Assembly (NCBI RefSeq): GCF_025642135.1
Contig: NZ_CP106793.1
Location: forward strand, 6,788,001-6,852,000
Length of the DNA: 64,000 nucleotides
Reading direction: 5' to 3'
From: Streptomyces cynarae
Lineage (GTDB): Bacteria > Actinomycetota > Actinomycetes > Streptomycetales > Streptomycetaceae
Numbering within the stretch: position 1 is the stretch's first letter; every line of letters begins with the position of its first letter. The notes under the pieces were generated by a model. That model ran no database searches, had not been told where the DNA came from, and was given only the letters and a program-made list of their open reading frames with translations. Shown here piece by piece: positions 17,643 through 26,547 of this stretch. Position numbers and translations under genes: made by a program.

Positions 17643-19112
17643 TCACACAGTCTGGCCGAGATGGATTCGGCGGGCCGCCCGGATACCCGATTCCACCGCC
17701 CCCTCGATCCAGGCAGGCCACTGCGAGCAGTGTTCACCGGCGAAATGGATACGGCCTTCGGAGCGATTGATATCGGCCGCCAGAGAGGTCTGCTGTTCCG
17801 GTTCGAACAGGGCATAAGCGCCCATTGCGTAGGGATCCTGGTACCAGGAGTGGCTGATTCCCGCCTCGAACTCGTCCAGTATTTCCGGATGGATGCGGGA
17901 GACGTCGCGCAGCGCCCGTTCCACCCGCTGGTCAGGGCTCATCGCCGACCACTGGAGGGCGTCCTGCCCCCAGGTGTAACTGGCCAGCAGCACGGTACGG
18001 GACCTGGGCGAGCCGGGGTGGGCCGGGTAGATGACGCGGCGCACCGGAAGGTCGGTCACGGTGGTGCCGCCGCGAATCCCGTCGGTCTCCTCCCAGAACG
18101 GGCGGCGCACCTGGAAGAAGATCTTCGTCGCGGCGTCGTAGTGGAGTTGCCGTACGGCCTTCTGTTTCCCGTGCGAGAACGGCGGATTCACCTCGAGCCC
18201 GCGCAGTACGGAGAACGGAAGCGTGCAAATGGCCTCGTCACCGGTGAAGGAGATGCGGTCGCCGCCCACCCGGGCCCGCACCGTCACCGAAGTGCCGTCC
18301 TGTTCCAGCGCGATGACCTCCACTCCGAAGCGGATGTGCGGCGCGAGCCGTTCGTAAAAGGCCATCGGCAACCGGTCCATTCCGCCGACGACTTCCTGCA
18401 CGTCGTCGTACGCCTCTCCGATCACCTCCCGGAACTCCTGCATGACGGCCGTGTTGAGGGTGGACTCGGAGAACGACATCACGGCGTAGCGTTCGATCGC
18501 GCCCTCCGACCAGCCCCGCGCCTTGAGGAAGCCACGGATCGAGTACGCGTCGTACTTGGCGGCCAGCGCCTCCAACGCCTCCTTGCCCTCACGCTGGTAG
18601 AGGTCCCGTATCTCCTCGGTGGCCTCCCGCCACATCTCCTCGCGGGTGCGGTTCGCCTCGTACGAGGCCAGCGGGAACGGCAGCAGTCGCGGGTCGGCCT
18701 CGGCCTCCTCCAGGGTGAGCCGGCGGCCCCCGACGTACGCGAGCGTCCTCGGGCTGCGCGCGGTGCCGGGCCGCAGGGCGAGGCCGAACTCCCGGCAGTA
18801 GCCCAGGGTCAGCGCGTGCACCCGCGGGATGCGCATGGCGCCGAACTCGGCGTACAGGCCCGGTGCGAGGTCCCGTACGGTGTGGATGCGACCGCCGACG
18901 CGGGCGCGGGCCTCCAGGATCAGTGGTTCGTGCCCGCGGCGCAGCAGTTCGTAGCCGGCCACCAGGCCCGCCATGCCCGCCCCGATGACCAGGACGCGCC
19001 GACGCGGGCGGGTCGCGTCCGGCAGTCCGTCGGCGGGGACGGCGCTCAGAGCGGCGGGGGTGCTCCGCTCGGGCAGCGGTTCGGTGGATTCCCAGGGAGT
19101 CGTGGTCCTCAT
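17643..19112 (-). CDS. Flavin monoamine / L-amino acid oxidase
   Basis: FAD-dependent amine oxidase of 489 residues that oxidises an amine or L-amino acid to the imine. The dinucleotide-binding motif VIGAGMAGL is at about residues 42-50, followed by EARARVGGRI; the C-terminal FAD motif HFAGEHCSQWPAWIEGAVESG is intact. I chose ATG 19112 because its ATG overlaps the MFS stop (ATGA) and GGAG lies about 10 nt upstream; ATG 19139 would add nine residues. It is the last gene of the phzC-phzD-phzE-MFS operon by overlap, so it should act in the same pathway, perhaps oxidising an amino acid partner or a dihydro-aromatic amine. Substrate not deducible. Confidence 0.88.
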   Translation of the reverse strand: MRTTTPWESTEPLPERSTPAALSAVPADGLPDATRPRRRVLVIGAGMAGLVAGYELLRRGHEPLILEARARVGGRIHTVRDLAPGLYAEFGAMRIPRVHALTLGYCREFGLALRPGTARSPRTLAYVGGRRLTLEEAEADPRLLPFPLASYEANRTREEMWREATEEIRDLYQREGKEALEALAAKYDAYSIRGFLKARGWSEGAIERYAVMSFSESTLNTAVMQEFREVIGEAYDDVQEVVGGMDRLPMAFYERLAPHIRFGVEVIALEQDGTSVTVRARVGGDRISFTGDEAICTLPFSVLRGLEVNPPFSHGKQKAVRQLHYDAATKIFFQVRRPFWEETDGIRGGTTVTDLPVRRVIYPAHPGSPRSRTVLLASYTWGQDALQWSAMSPDQRVERALRDVSRIHPEILDEFEAGISHSWYQDPYAMGAYALFEPEQQTSLAADINRSEGRIHFAGEHCSQWPAWIEGAVESGIRAARRIHLGQTV

Positions 19113-20332
19113 GAAGGGCTGCTCTCCGGAGTCTCGCACTGCTTCTTTACGGGAAGAGGTGCCGTGGCGGGCTGCGCGCGCCGCTCGGCCAGGGTGCTGA
19201 CCGCGGTCAGCAGCAGGGTGAACGCCACCCCGGTGAGGATGGCGGCGCTGGGCGTGGACCGGTCGAGCATCACCGCGGCGAAGACCGCCGACAGCGAGTA
19301 GCCGATGCCCTGGACGGCGTACATCACCGAGTAGCCCGCGGTGTGGGCGCTGTTCGGCAGCGCCTCGCGCAGCGACAGGTTGCGGGTCACCATGACCACG
19401 GCCTGCAGGACGCCCGCCGCGAGGAAGCCCAGCACGATACCGGTCAGGCCCGGTACGAGCGCCACGACGGTGATGCCGGCGGCGGTGCCGACCAGACAGA
19501 CCAGACTGTGCGTCCTGGCCGTGCCCGGCCAGGACCTGAGCCCGTAGACGAAGGCGCCGAGGGCCGACAGACCCGCGAACACCATCAGCAGCACACCGGC
19601 CAGGCCGACCGGCAGGTCGCGGTACTGCAGCAGCGGGGTCAGGACCAGTTCGGAGACGGCCATCAGGGACATCGCCGCCGCACTGGTGACGTAGATGGGC
19701 CAGCCGGACAGGACCACGGAGGTGGGCGCGCGTTCACCGCCCTCGGCCGCGTCCGCCTCCACCGCCCTGGCGGAGCGCAGCGTGAACACCATCGCCGTGC
19801 CGAGCACGAGACACAGCGCGCACACCGCCATCGGCACGCCAGGACCGGCCTGAAGGGCGAGCAGCACCACCAGGCCGGGCGCGGCGAGCCACACCAGTTC
19901 CGTGAGGATGGAGTCCGCGCTGAACGCCCGGGCGACGTCCTTGTCGTCCACCACGGAGGTCAGCAGCGTGCGCAGGGCGCCGGGGCTCGCAGCGGGAGCC
20001 CCGCCGGCCACGAACGAGGCGGCGGCGAGGACGGGCAGCGCCGCGTCGGGCCACAGGGCGAGCGCGGTGAACGCCGCCGCTCCGACACCGAGCCCCGTCG
20101 ACAGGTGCAGGCGCAGCCGGCGCGGATGCAGGAACGTGCCCAGGGCCCAGGCGCCCACCACTTCACCCGCGATGAAGAACGCGGCGAGCACGCTGCCCGT
20201 CGAGTAGCCACCGGTGGCCCCGTGGCCGAGGAAGACCATGGCCAGCGGCGCCATCGCGACGGGCAGCCGGGTCATGGACGCGGTGAAGGCCCAGGCTCCG
20301 GTCTGCCGGGTGAGGATCGTGCGGTAACTCAT
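19109..20332 (-). CDS. MFS transporter, probable product exporter
   Basis: Membrane transporter of 407 residues with about 12 hydrophobic segments and an MFS-type half-repeat: loop SVVDDKDVARAFSADSIL between early segments and a polar loop (EADAAEGGERAP) mid-protein. It lies 9 bp after phzE and overlaps the amine oxidase start by 4 bp, so it is translated as part of the same operon. Position in a biosynthetic operon favours export of the final product or self-protection; family similarity alone does not give the substrate. Confidence 0.85.
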   Translation of the reverse strand: MSYRTILTRQTGAWAFTASMTRLPVAMAPLAMVFLGHGATGGYSTGSVLAAFFIAGEVVGAWALGTFLHPRRLRLHLSTGLGVGAAAFTALALWPDAALPVLAAASFVAGGAPAASPGALRTLLTSVVDDKDVARAFSADSILTELVWLAAPGLVVLLALQAGPGVPMAVCALCLVLGTAMVFTLRSARAVEADAAEGGERAPTSVVLSGWPIYVTSAAAMSLMAVSELVLTPLLQYRDLPVGLAGVLLMVFAGLSALGAFVYGLRSWPGTARTHSLVCLVGTAAGITVVALVPGLTGIVLGFLAAGVLQAVVMVTRNLSLREALPNSAHTAGYSVMYAVQGIGYSLSAVFAAVMLDRSTPSAAILTGVAFTLLLTAVSTLAERRAQPATAPLPVKKQCETPESSPS

Positions 20333-20341
20333 GGGCTGCTC

Positions 20342-22276
20342 TCACTTCAGGGCGTACGAGGCGGGCGCGGGGGACGAGGCCGGGTGCGGAACGGGGCGCG
20401 GCAGCAACTCCTCCAGGGTGTGTGCGAGGACGCCGAACCCGTCCGTGCTGAGCACCGATTCGGGGTGGAACTGGAAGGAACGCAGTCCGGGCGCGCGCAG
20501 GGCGTGCACCTCGTCCGTCGCCTCGTCCCGGCAGACGTCGACGCAGCGGTCGAGGATCCCGGGCGGCAGGGTGCCGGTGCCGGCGCGGGCGGCGAAGGTG
20601 TTGTAGAAGCCCACCCGCACCCGCCGGCCGAACAGGTCGATCTCGCGCCGCACCCCCTGGTTCGGGCGCTCGCGGCGGATCAGTTCCAGCCCCAGGAGCC
20701 CGCTGAGCACCTGGTGCCCGAGACAGACGGCGAGCAACGGCCGCCGGTGCGCCAGCACCTCGCTCAGGGTCGCACGCAATGCCGCGATCTTCGGATGGGC
20801 GAGGTCACGGGGATCACCGGGACCGGGGCCGGCCAGCACCAGGTCGTACGCGGCCGGATCGACCGCCTCGTCGTACCGGCGTACCGTCACCTCCGGTCCC
20901 AGCGTACGGATCTGGTGCGCCAGCATGGCGGTGAAGCTGTCCTCCGCGTCGATCACCAGGATCCGGTGGCGGGAGAGGGCGGCCGGGGGCCGGTCCTCGC
21001 CCTTTCCGGCCAGCCAGAACCGTGCCAGCCCCGTGTTGCGGTCCGCCAGTGCCCGGCGTACCGCGGGCTCGTCCGCCAGCGGTCGGCGGCCGGCTCCGCG
21101 CGGGGCCGCCCCGGGTTGCGGGCCCTGTAGCGCGCGCAGCAGGCCGGCCGCCTTCGCCCGGGTCTCCGCCGCCTCCGCGGCCGGGTCGGAGTGCCGTACG
21201 ACGGTGGCGCCGACGCCGAGGCTCAGGCCGCCCGAACGGTCGATGTGCGCGGTACGGATGAGGATCGCGGAATCCAGCTCCGGCAGGCCCCGCGGGTCGG
21301 TGCCGATCAGGGCAAGCGCGCCACTGTAATAGCCGCGGCCCTGCGGCTCGTAGCGGGCGATGGCCCGGCAGGCGCTCTCCAGCGGTGAGCCGGTGACGGT
21401 CGGGGCGAACAGCGTGCGTCGCAGCACCTCGTGCACGGGCAGCGTGGAGCGGCCCTCGATGAAGTACTCGGTGTGGGCGAGATGCGCCATCTCCTTCAGC
21501 CGCGGGCCGACGACCCGGCCGCCGCCCTCGCACACCGAGGCCATCATCTTCAGCTCCTCGTCGACCACCATGTACAGCTCGTCCGACTCCTTGGTGTCGG
21601 CGAGGAACTCCAGCGTTCCGGCGAGGCTCGGACCGTCCTCGGGGAACCGGTAGGTGCCGCTGATCGGATTCATGACGGCCGTACCGTCCCGCAGGCTGAT
21701 GTGGCGCTCGGGGCTGGCGCCCACGAAGGTGTGCTCCCCCGTGTACACCACGAACGTCCAGTGGGCGCCGCCCTCCTGGAGCAGCAGCCGGCGCAGCAGG
21801 GCGCAGGCGAGCCGGGGGGAGTAGCCGTCGATGCGGGCGGTGAAGGAGCGCTTGACGACGAAGTTGGCGCCCTCGCCGCGCCCTATCTCCTCCGCGATCA
21901 GCCGGCGGACGGTGTCGGCGTACGCGTCGTCGTCGACGTCGAACCCGGCGTCCGTCAACGCGATCGGCTCGTCGGGGAGCCGGCGCAGCGCCTCCTGAAG
22001 GGGCAGCGTCCACTGCTCGTCCACGGCCAGCGCGAGCAGCGGCGCGTGGTCCTCCGGGAACGCGAAGCCCCGCTCGCCGATCTGACGGTACGGCAGCACC
22101 GCGAGCGTCTGGTGACGGCCTCCTCGGTGGTCGGGTGCGGGCAGTCGGTCCAGGCTCCGCAGTTCGGTGACGTCGCCGGTGAGCACCTCGACGACTCCGG
22201 GCGCGGACTCCGGACGGTGGAGCAGCGCGAAGGGGCGGACGTCCGGCCCCTCCCACAGGGTCTGAAGCGGCCTCAC
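20342..22276 (-). CDS. phzE: PhzE-type 2-amino-2-deoxyisochorismate synthase
   Basis: Converts chorismate and glutamine to 2-amino-2-deoxyisochorismate (ADIC). At 644 residues it is a fused synthase/amidotransferase as in PhzE. The chorismate-binding half contains FVVKRSFTARIDGYSP, GASPERHISL, NPISGTYRF and DELYMVVDEELKMM. The C-terminal class I glutamine amidotransferase has the nucleophile in AVCLGHQVLS (about Cys518) and the FHPES histidine/glutamate. The PhzE-like marker (fusion, with IEGRST linker) distinguishes it from anthranilate synthase TrpEG, and phzD follows the same logic next door. GTG 22276 overlaps the phzD stop (GTGA). It is the third gene of the leftward operon. Confidence 0.93.
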   Translation of the reverse strand: MRPLQTLWEGPDVRPFALLHRPESAPGVVEVLTGDVTELRSLDRLPAPDHRGGRHQTLAVLPYRQIGERGFAFPEDHAPLLALAVDEQWTLPLQEALRRLPDEPIALTDAGFDVDDDAYADTVRRLIAEEIGRGEGANFVVKRSFTARIDGYSPRLACALLRRLLLQEGGAHWTFVVYTGEHTFVGASPERHISLRDGTAVMNPISGTYRFPEDGPSLAGTLEFLADTKESDELYMVVDEELKMMASVCEGGGRVVGPRLKEMAHLAHTEYFIEGRSTLPVHEVLRRTLFAPTVTGSPLESACRAIARYEPQGRGYYSGALALIGTDPRGLPELDSAILIRTAHIDRSGGLSLGVGATVVRHSDPAAEAAETRAKAAGLLRALQGPQPGAAPRGAGRRPLADEPAVRRALADRNTGLARFWLAGKGEDRPPAALSRHRILVIDAEDSFTAMLAHQIRTLGPEVTVRRYDEAVDPAAYDLVLAGPGPGDPRDLAHPKIAALRATLSEVLAHRRPLLAVCLGHQVLSGLLGLELIRRERPNQGVRREIDLFGRRVRVGFYNTFAARAGTGTLPPGILDRCVDVCRDEATDEVHALRAPGLRSFQFHPESVLSTDGFGVLAHTLEELLPRPVPHPASSPAPASYALK

Positions 22277-22929
22277 TCCGCACCCTCCCCGCGCAGCAGG
22301 TCCTCGACGACCTGCTTGGTGGTCGGTGTCGCCGCGCAGGCGTGGCCCGCGTACGACACGGCGAGGCGGTGGTCCTCGGCGCTGAAGTCGGCCACCGCGT
22401 CGGTCACCAGGAACGGCTGGACGTCGTGGCTGAATGCGTCCACGGCGGTGATCAGACAGCCGAGGTGCGCGTAGACACCGCAGACGATGAGCTGGTCGCG
22501 GCCCGCGGCGCGCAACAGGTCCAGGAGCGGGGTCCGCTGGAAGGCGCTGTAGCGCCACTTGGTCAGCACCCGGTCCGCCGCGGCCGGTGCGAGTTCGTCG
22601 ACGACGAGCCGGTCCTCGGGGGCGGCGGCCATGCCGGGACCCCAGAACGCGCCGAGCAGTCCGCGCTGTTCCTCGGTCATGCCGCCGGGCTGAGCCGTGT
22701 AGAAGACGGGCACGCCGACCGAGGCGCACGTCTGACGCAGCAGCACCGCGTTGGGCAGCGCCACCGACAGCGGCGGAACGTCCCGGCGGAACGGGCGCAG
22801 GAAGTACCGCTGCATGTCGTGGACGAGCAGCGCGGCCCGACGCGGGTCGGGACGCCAACCGGTGCGGTCGCCTCCGGTGAGCGCCTCCACGGGCAGGTCG
22901 TAGGGGGCGATGGGGGCGATCGAGGTCAT
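22273..22929 (-). CDS. phzD: PhzD-type isochorismatase
   Basis: Hydrolyses the vinyl ether of ADIC to give trans-2,3-dihydro-3-hydroxyanthranilate (DHHA) and pyruvate. At 218 residues it has the usual PhzD size. Asp38 in ALLVHDMQRYF and Lys124 in VLTKWRYSAF are the family's catalytic acid and lysine; CGVYAHLGCLIT marks the loop where other hydrolases of the fold have a Cys nucleophile. ATG 22929 overlaps the phzC stop (ATGA) and its own stop overlaps phzE, so the three genes are translationally coupled. No phenazine-assembly genes (phzA/B, phzF, phzG) are present, so DHHA is diverted elsewhere. Confidence 0.93.
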   Translation of the reverse strand: MTSIAPIAPYDLPVEALTGGDRTGWRPDPRRAALLVHDMQRYFLRPFRRDVPPLSVALPNAVLLRQTCASVGVPVFYTAQPGGMTEEQRGLLGAFWGPGMAAAPEDRLVVDELAPAAADRVLTKWRYSAFQRTPLLDLLRAAGRDQLIVCGVYAHLGCLITAVDAFSHDVQPFLVTDAVADFSAEDHRLAVSYAGHACAATPTTKQVVEDLLRGEGAE

Positions 22930-24170
22930 CGGACGTCCTCCTCGGTCCCGGGCGCGCCGGCGCACCGCCACGCCTCCACGGCGGCCAGCGCCTGGGCGCG
23001 GTTGAGGCGGGGATCGCACAGTGTCGTGTAGGCGGCGGGGTCCTCGGGCCGTACCTCCGAGGCGTGCCACAGGCATTCGGCGACCGGTTCGGGGGTCGCC
23101 TCCAGGTGCAGGCCGCCGGCCACGCCGCCCGCCGCCTGGACGGCGGCGCAGAACGCCCGTATCTCGGCCACGGCCGTGGCGACGACGCGGGTCTTCAGAC
23201 CGTCGGGTGCGGTGATCGTGTTGGCGTGCAGCGGGTCGCACAGCCACAGCACCGGGTGGCCCGCTGCGCGTACGGCGGCGACGAGTCCGGGCAGCCGGCG
23301 GGCCGCCTGGCCGGGCCCCATCCGGGCGATCAGGGTCAGCCGGCCCGGCGTGCGGTGCGGGTCGAGCAGGGCGCACAGCCGCAGCAGCGCGGCGGTGGTC
23401 ATGGTGGGGCCGACCTTGCACGCCACGGGGTTGGCCACCTCCGCGAGCAGCCGCACGTGGGCGCCCTCCGGGTCGCGGGTGCGGTCGCCCACCCAGGGCC
23501 AGTGGGTGGAGGTCAGTAACAACCGGCCGTCCGGGGTCCGACGGGCGAGCGGCAGCTCGTAGTCGAGCACCAGGGCCTCGTGGCTGGTCCAGATCCTGCG
23601 GTGCGGCTCGCCCGGCGCGGTGTGCTCACGCAGGAACTCCACCGCGGTGCGGGCCGCCGCGTAGCAGATGAGCAGCCGGCCGGGGTCCGGTCTGCGGGCC
23701 GCCGGGTCGGGGTCGGGGGCGTTGACCATCAGGCCGCGGAACGACGGCAGGGCGACACCGTCGACCACTTCGGTCGCCCGGGACCGCGGCTTGGCGAACT
23801 GGCCGGCGATGCGTCCGACCGTCACGGTCTCGCGGCCCGTCGCAGCCGTCAGCACGGCCGCCAGGGTACGCAGCAACTCCGCCTTGGCCGCGAGCCGTTC
23901 GGGTACGCAGTGTCCGGGGTCCTCGGCACAGTCCCCGGCCTGGACGACACCGAGGGCGCCGGAGGCCGCCTCGGCGAGCAGTGCGCCGAACGTGTCGACC
24001 TCGTCCTCGTCGACAAGTCCGGGGAGTTCGGTCAGGGTCTTCACGGCGGGTTCCGCCGTCTCGTGCCACTCCGGCTGCTGGTGGGCCGGGAACCGCCGCC
24101 AGTGCCGGATCTCGTCGTCCGGCAGGGGCCTCAGGCCGACGCCGGAACCGGCGAGCGCCTGTCCATTCAC
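22926..24170 (-). CDS. phzC: Type II DAHP synthase (PhzC-like)
   Basis: Condenses PEP and erythrose-4-phosphate to DAHP, boosting shikimate flow to chorismate. The 414-residue protein has class II DAHP synthase motifs: VVQAGDCAEDPGHC, GRIAGQFAKPRS, SFRGLMVN, WTSHEALVLDYE, KVGPTMT, LIARMGPGQ, LWLCDPLHANT and GGLHLEATPEPVAEC. GTG 24170 has GAGGAGA about 10 nt upstream and gives the usual N-terminus. A dedicated DAHP synthase in a secondary cluster is known from phenazine and 3-hydroxyanthranilate pathways. First gene of the leftward operon; its promoter lies in the divergent gap with the two palindromes at 24241-24300. Confidence 0.93.
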   Translation of the reverse strand: MNGQALAGSGVGLRPLPDDEIRHWRRFPAHQQPEWHETAEPAVKTLTELPGLVDEDEVDTFGALLAEAASGALGVVQAGDCAEDPGHCVPERLAAKAELLRTLAAVLTAATGRETVTVGRIAGQFAKPRSRATEVVDGVALPSFRGLMVNAPDPDPAARRPDPGRLLICYAAARTAVEFLREHTAPGEPHRRIWTSHEALVLDYELPLARRTPDGRLLLTSTHWPWVGDRTRDPEGAHVRLLAEVANPVACKVGPTMTTAALLRLCALLDPHRTPGRLTLIARMGPGQAARRLPGLVAAVRAAGHPVLWLCDPLHANTITAPDGLKTRVVATAVAEIRAFCAAVQAAGGVAGGLHLEATPEPVAECLWHASEVRPEDPAAYTTLCDPRLNRAQALAAVEAWRCAGAPGTEEDVR

Positions 24171-24240
24171 CTCATGGTCTCCTCGATCGACCGGGCGGAA
24201 TATGCACCGGAAGCCTACGGAGAGGTGATCCGAAAAGCAC

Positions 24241-24256
24241 CTACTCACTTGGGTAG
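24241..24256. promoter_or_regulatory. Palindrome CTACTC-N4-GGGTAG, site 1
   Basis: A 16-bp inverted repeat in the 216-bp divergent promoter of the phz operon and the ATP-grasp operon. Its design matches the site at 24285-24300 exactly (CTACYC-N4-GGGTAG). It starts 71 bp upstream of the phzC start. Confidence 0.6.
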
Positions 24257-24284
24257 GTGGGCGGTGATCCGCCTTTCTCCCCAC

Positions 24285-24300
24285 CTACCCGGTCGGGTAG
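24285..24300. promoter_or_regulatory. Palindrome CTACCC-N4-GGGTAG, site 2
   Basis: A perfect-arm 16-bp inverted repeat whose centre is 44 bp (about four helical turns) from site 1. Two equal sites on one face of the helix between divergent operons strongly suggest a cooperative cluster regulator. Which protein binds is unknown; the LuxR-type gene at 15924 is one candidate. Confidence 0.65.
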
Positions 24301-24386
24301 TTGCTGGAATTCGAAAGGCCCCTGGATCCTGTCCTTCGGTGTCGGTCGCTCACAAGGCGGAACCTTACCCGGAGGCAAGCACGACA

Positions 24387-25727
24387 ATGGCCAAAATCAT
24401 CATCGGAAACCAGTTGACCGAGGAGACCGTCGAAGGCGACCGCGCTCTCCCGGCCGAGTACCTCACCTACCTCGCCGCGGTGACCCACCGCCTGGCCTGG
24501 TGCGCGGGGGCGAACGACATCATCGTGCTGCCCACCGAACCGGATCCGGAATTCCTCTCGTACGTATGGCGGAGACTCGGAATCGAGGATTCCCGCCCGG
24601 TTGTGCTGGTGCCGCCGCCGGGCCGCCAGGGAAGTGCACTTCTCTACGACGACCGGCTGCACCATCCGGAATTCGTCGGGCAATTGCAGAAGCTCGCGGC
24701 CGAACGCGGCGCCGACCGGCTCTTTCCGTTCTACGTGGATTCCGCGACAACAGGCCTCGCGGAATCCCTGGAACTGAAGGATCCACTGCCCGCGGCCGCC
24801 TTCCTGCGAGCCGGCGGGAACGAACTCGTCAACAGCAAGACGTTCTTCCGTACGCTGGCCGCCGGGATCGGCATACCCGTGCCCCACGGCCGCACCGTCG
24901 CCTCCGTCGACGAGGCGGCGGAGTTCGTCCGGCCGCTGCTGCGCGCAGGGCAGCCCGTGATCGTCAAACAGGACGTGCACGGCGGCGGATACGGCAACGA
25001 GATCCTGGCTCCGGCCGAGGGCCTTCAGGGGTACGGCGCCGAGCGCGTCACCGTGCTCGACCCCCTCGACGACACCGCCCTGCTCCGGCATCTGACCGGC
25101 TCGTGGGACCGCTACAGCCACGACGGCCGCCGCCGGGTCGTCGTGGAGGGGTACATCGACGGCTCCGTCCCCATCTACATCGAGCTGTACATCACCGACG
25201 AGGACGTCACCACCGTCGGCTACGGCGAGATGCGCATGGCGCCCGTCAACAACGGCCTGGTCATCCCGCCGCCCTCGGCGGACCTGCCGTCCTTCCCGGG
25301 CTTCCTGGACCACGCCCGGCGCGTCGGCGACACCGTGCGGGCCCTCGGGTACCGGGGGCCGATGAGCATCGACGCGATCGTCGTCCCCACCGGTGAGATC
25401 CTCTTCAACGAGTTCAACGGACGCGTGGGCGGCTCCACGCACATCCACCGTATCGGCGCCCATCTGCTGGGCCCCGAGCACTGGCGCGACCGCGCCCTCA
25501 TCGCCCGCAGCCGCTGCGGCTGGGACTCCCTGGCCCGGGCGGTTTCGACCCTCGAGGAGCAGGGCCTCGCCTTCGACCCGGAGACCCGGACCGGGGTCGT
25601 CATCGCAGGCGACAGCCACGGCACGCCCGGCCCCTCCGGCCAGTGCCTCATCGTGGCCCCCGGCCTGCCCGAGGCACAGGCCATGGAGGCCCGGCTGATC
25701 CGGGTCCTGGGCCTGGAGGACGACTGA
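24387..25727 (+). CDS. PGM1-type ATP-grasp peptide/amide ligase (first copy)
   Basis: ATP-dependent carboxylate-amine ligase of 446 residues. It has an N-terminal pre-ATP-grasp part (LTYLAAVTHRLAW, ELVNSKTFFRTLA), the ATP-grasp core (PVIVKQDVHGGGYGNEI, VVVEGYID, GEMRMAPVNNGLVIPPPS) and metal-binding FNEFNGRVGGSTHIHRIG, then a PGM1-like C-terminal tail. Relatives include PGM1 of pheganomycin and BtrJ of butirosin, which couple amino acids through acyl phosphates. ATG 24387 has GGAGG 11 nt upstream. First gene of the rightward operon; its stop overlaps the SDR start (TGATG). A paralogue lies at 27812, so two related coupling steps are likely. Confidence 0.85.
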   Translation: MAKIIIGNQLTEETVEGDRALPAEYLTYLAAVTHRLAWCAGANDIIVLPTEPDPEFLSYVWRRLGIEDSRPVVLVPPPGRQGSALLYDDRLHHPEFVGQLQKLAAERGADRLFPFYVDSATTGLAESLELKDPLPAAAFLRAGGNELVNSKTFFRTLAAGIGIPVPHGRTVASVDEAAEFVRPLLRAGQPVIVKQDVHGGGYGNEILAPAEGLQGYGAERVTVLDPLDDTALLRHLTGSWDRYSHDGRRRVVVEGYIDGSVPIYIELYITDEDVTTVGYGEMRMAPVNNGLVIPPPSADLPSFPGFLDHARRVGDTVRALGYRGPMSIDAIVVPTGEILFNEFNGRVGGSTHIHRIGAHLLGPEHWRDRALIARSRCGWDSLARAVSTLEEQGLAFDPETRTGVVIAGDSHGTPGPSGQCLIVAPGLPEAQAMEARLIRVLGLEDD

Positions 25728-26467
25728 TGCGGACGGCCCTGGTGACCGGGGGTGGTTCCGGCATAGGACGGGCCACGGCCGTCGCCCTCGCGGCCCAGGG
25801 GGCGAAGGTGGTCGTGGCCGGCCGCCGGGCACACACGCTCATCGAGACCGTCAAGGCGATCGAGGAGAACGGCGGCACCGCCTCCCACGTCCTGGCCGAC
25901 GTCACGATCCCCGACGAGGCGGCCCGCGCGGCCGGTGCGACCGTCGACCGCTACGGCAGCCTGGACACCGCGGTCAACTGTGCCGGACTGCCGTCCTGGG
26001 GCCTGACGGCCGACATGACCCCCGCCGAGTGGGAGGAGGTCGTCTCCGTCAACGTCAACGGCACGTGGCTGTGCATGAAGTACGAGATCGAGCACATGCT
26101 CCGCCAGGGCGGCGGCGCCATCGTCAACGTCTCCTCACGGATCGGGCCGCACATGCGCGTGACCCACCAGTCCGCGTACGCGGCCAGCAAGTCCGCGCTC
26201 AGCACGCTCACCCGCTCCGCGGCCCGCGAGTACATCCCGCACGGCATCCGCATCAACGCGGTCAGCCCAGGCCCTACCGACACCGCGATGGCCGTCTGGC
26301 CCGGTGAGACCCCCGCCGACCGGGACGACCGGGTGGCCCGCGACATCCCCGCCGGCCGCCTGGCCCGCCCCGAGGAGATCGCCGCCGCGGTGCTGTGGCT
26401 GGCCTCGCCGGACGCGGCCTTCGTCGTGGGTCACGACCTGGTGATCGACGGCGGGCTGAGCGCCTAG
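25727..26467 (+). CDS. SDR dehydrogenase, candidate DHHA dehydrogenase
   Basis: NAD(P)-dependent SDR of 246 residues with TGGGSGIG (residues 7-14), NCAG, a catalytic Ser in VNVSSRI, YAASK, and the C-terminal HDLVIDGGLSA. ATG 25727 overlaps the preceding ligase stop by one base. Known benzoxazole-type pathways use an SDR to oxidise DHHA to 3-hydroxyanthranilate, and this gene is the only SDR in a cluster that already has phzC, phzD and phzE, so that role is a reasonable inference. A different reduction on the ligated product cannot be excluded. Confidence 0.88.
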   Translation: MRTALVTGGGSGIGRATAVALAAQGAKVVVAGRRAHTLIETVKAIEENGGTASHVLADVTIPDEAARAAGATVDRYGSLDTAVNCAGLPSWGLTADMTPAEWEEVVSVNVNGTWLCMKYEIEHMLRQGGGAIVNVSSRIGPHMRVTHQSAYAASKSALSTLTRSAAREYIPHGIRINAVSPGPTDTAMAVWPGETPADRDDRVARDIPAGRLARPEEIAAAVLWLASPDAAFVVGHDLVIDGGLSA

Positions 26468-26547
26468 GGCCTCTCGCTCGAATCATGGCGGGCTCAGGCC
26501 CGATCCACCGCACACCGCCCGGCCCGCACAAGAGAGGACGACCATCC

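Noticed and set aside
19109..24170. Phenazine biosynthesis locus
   Set aside because: Only phzC, phzD and phzE are present; no phzA/B, phzF or phzG homologue was seen, so a phenazine product is not supported.
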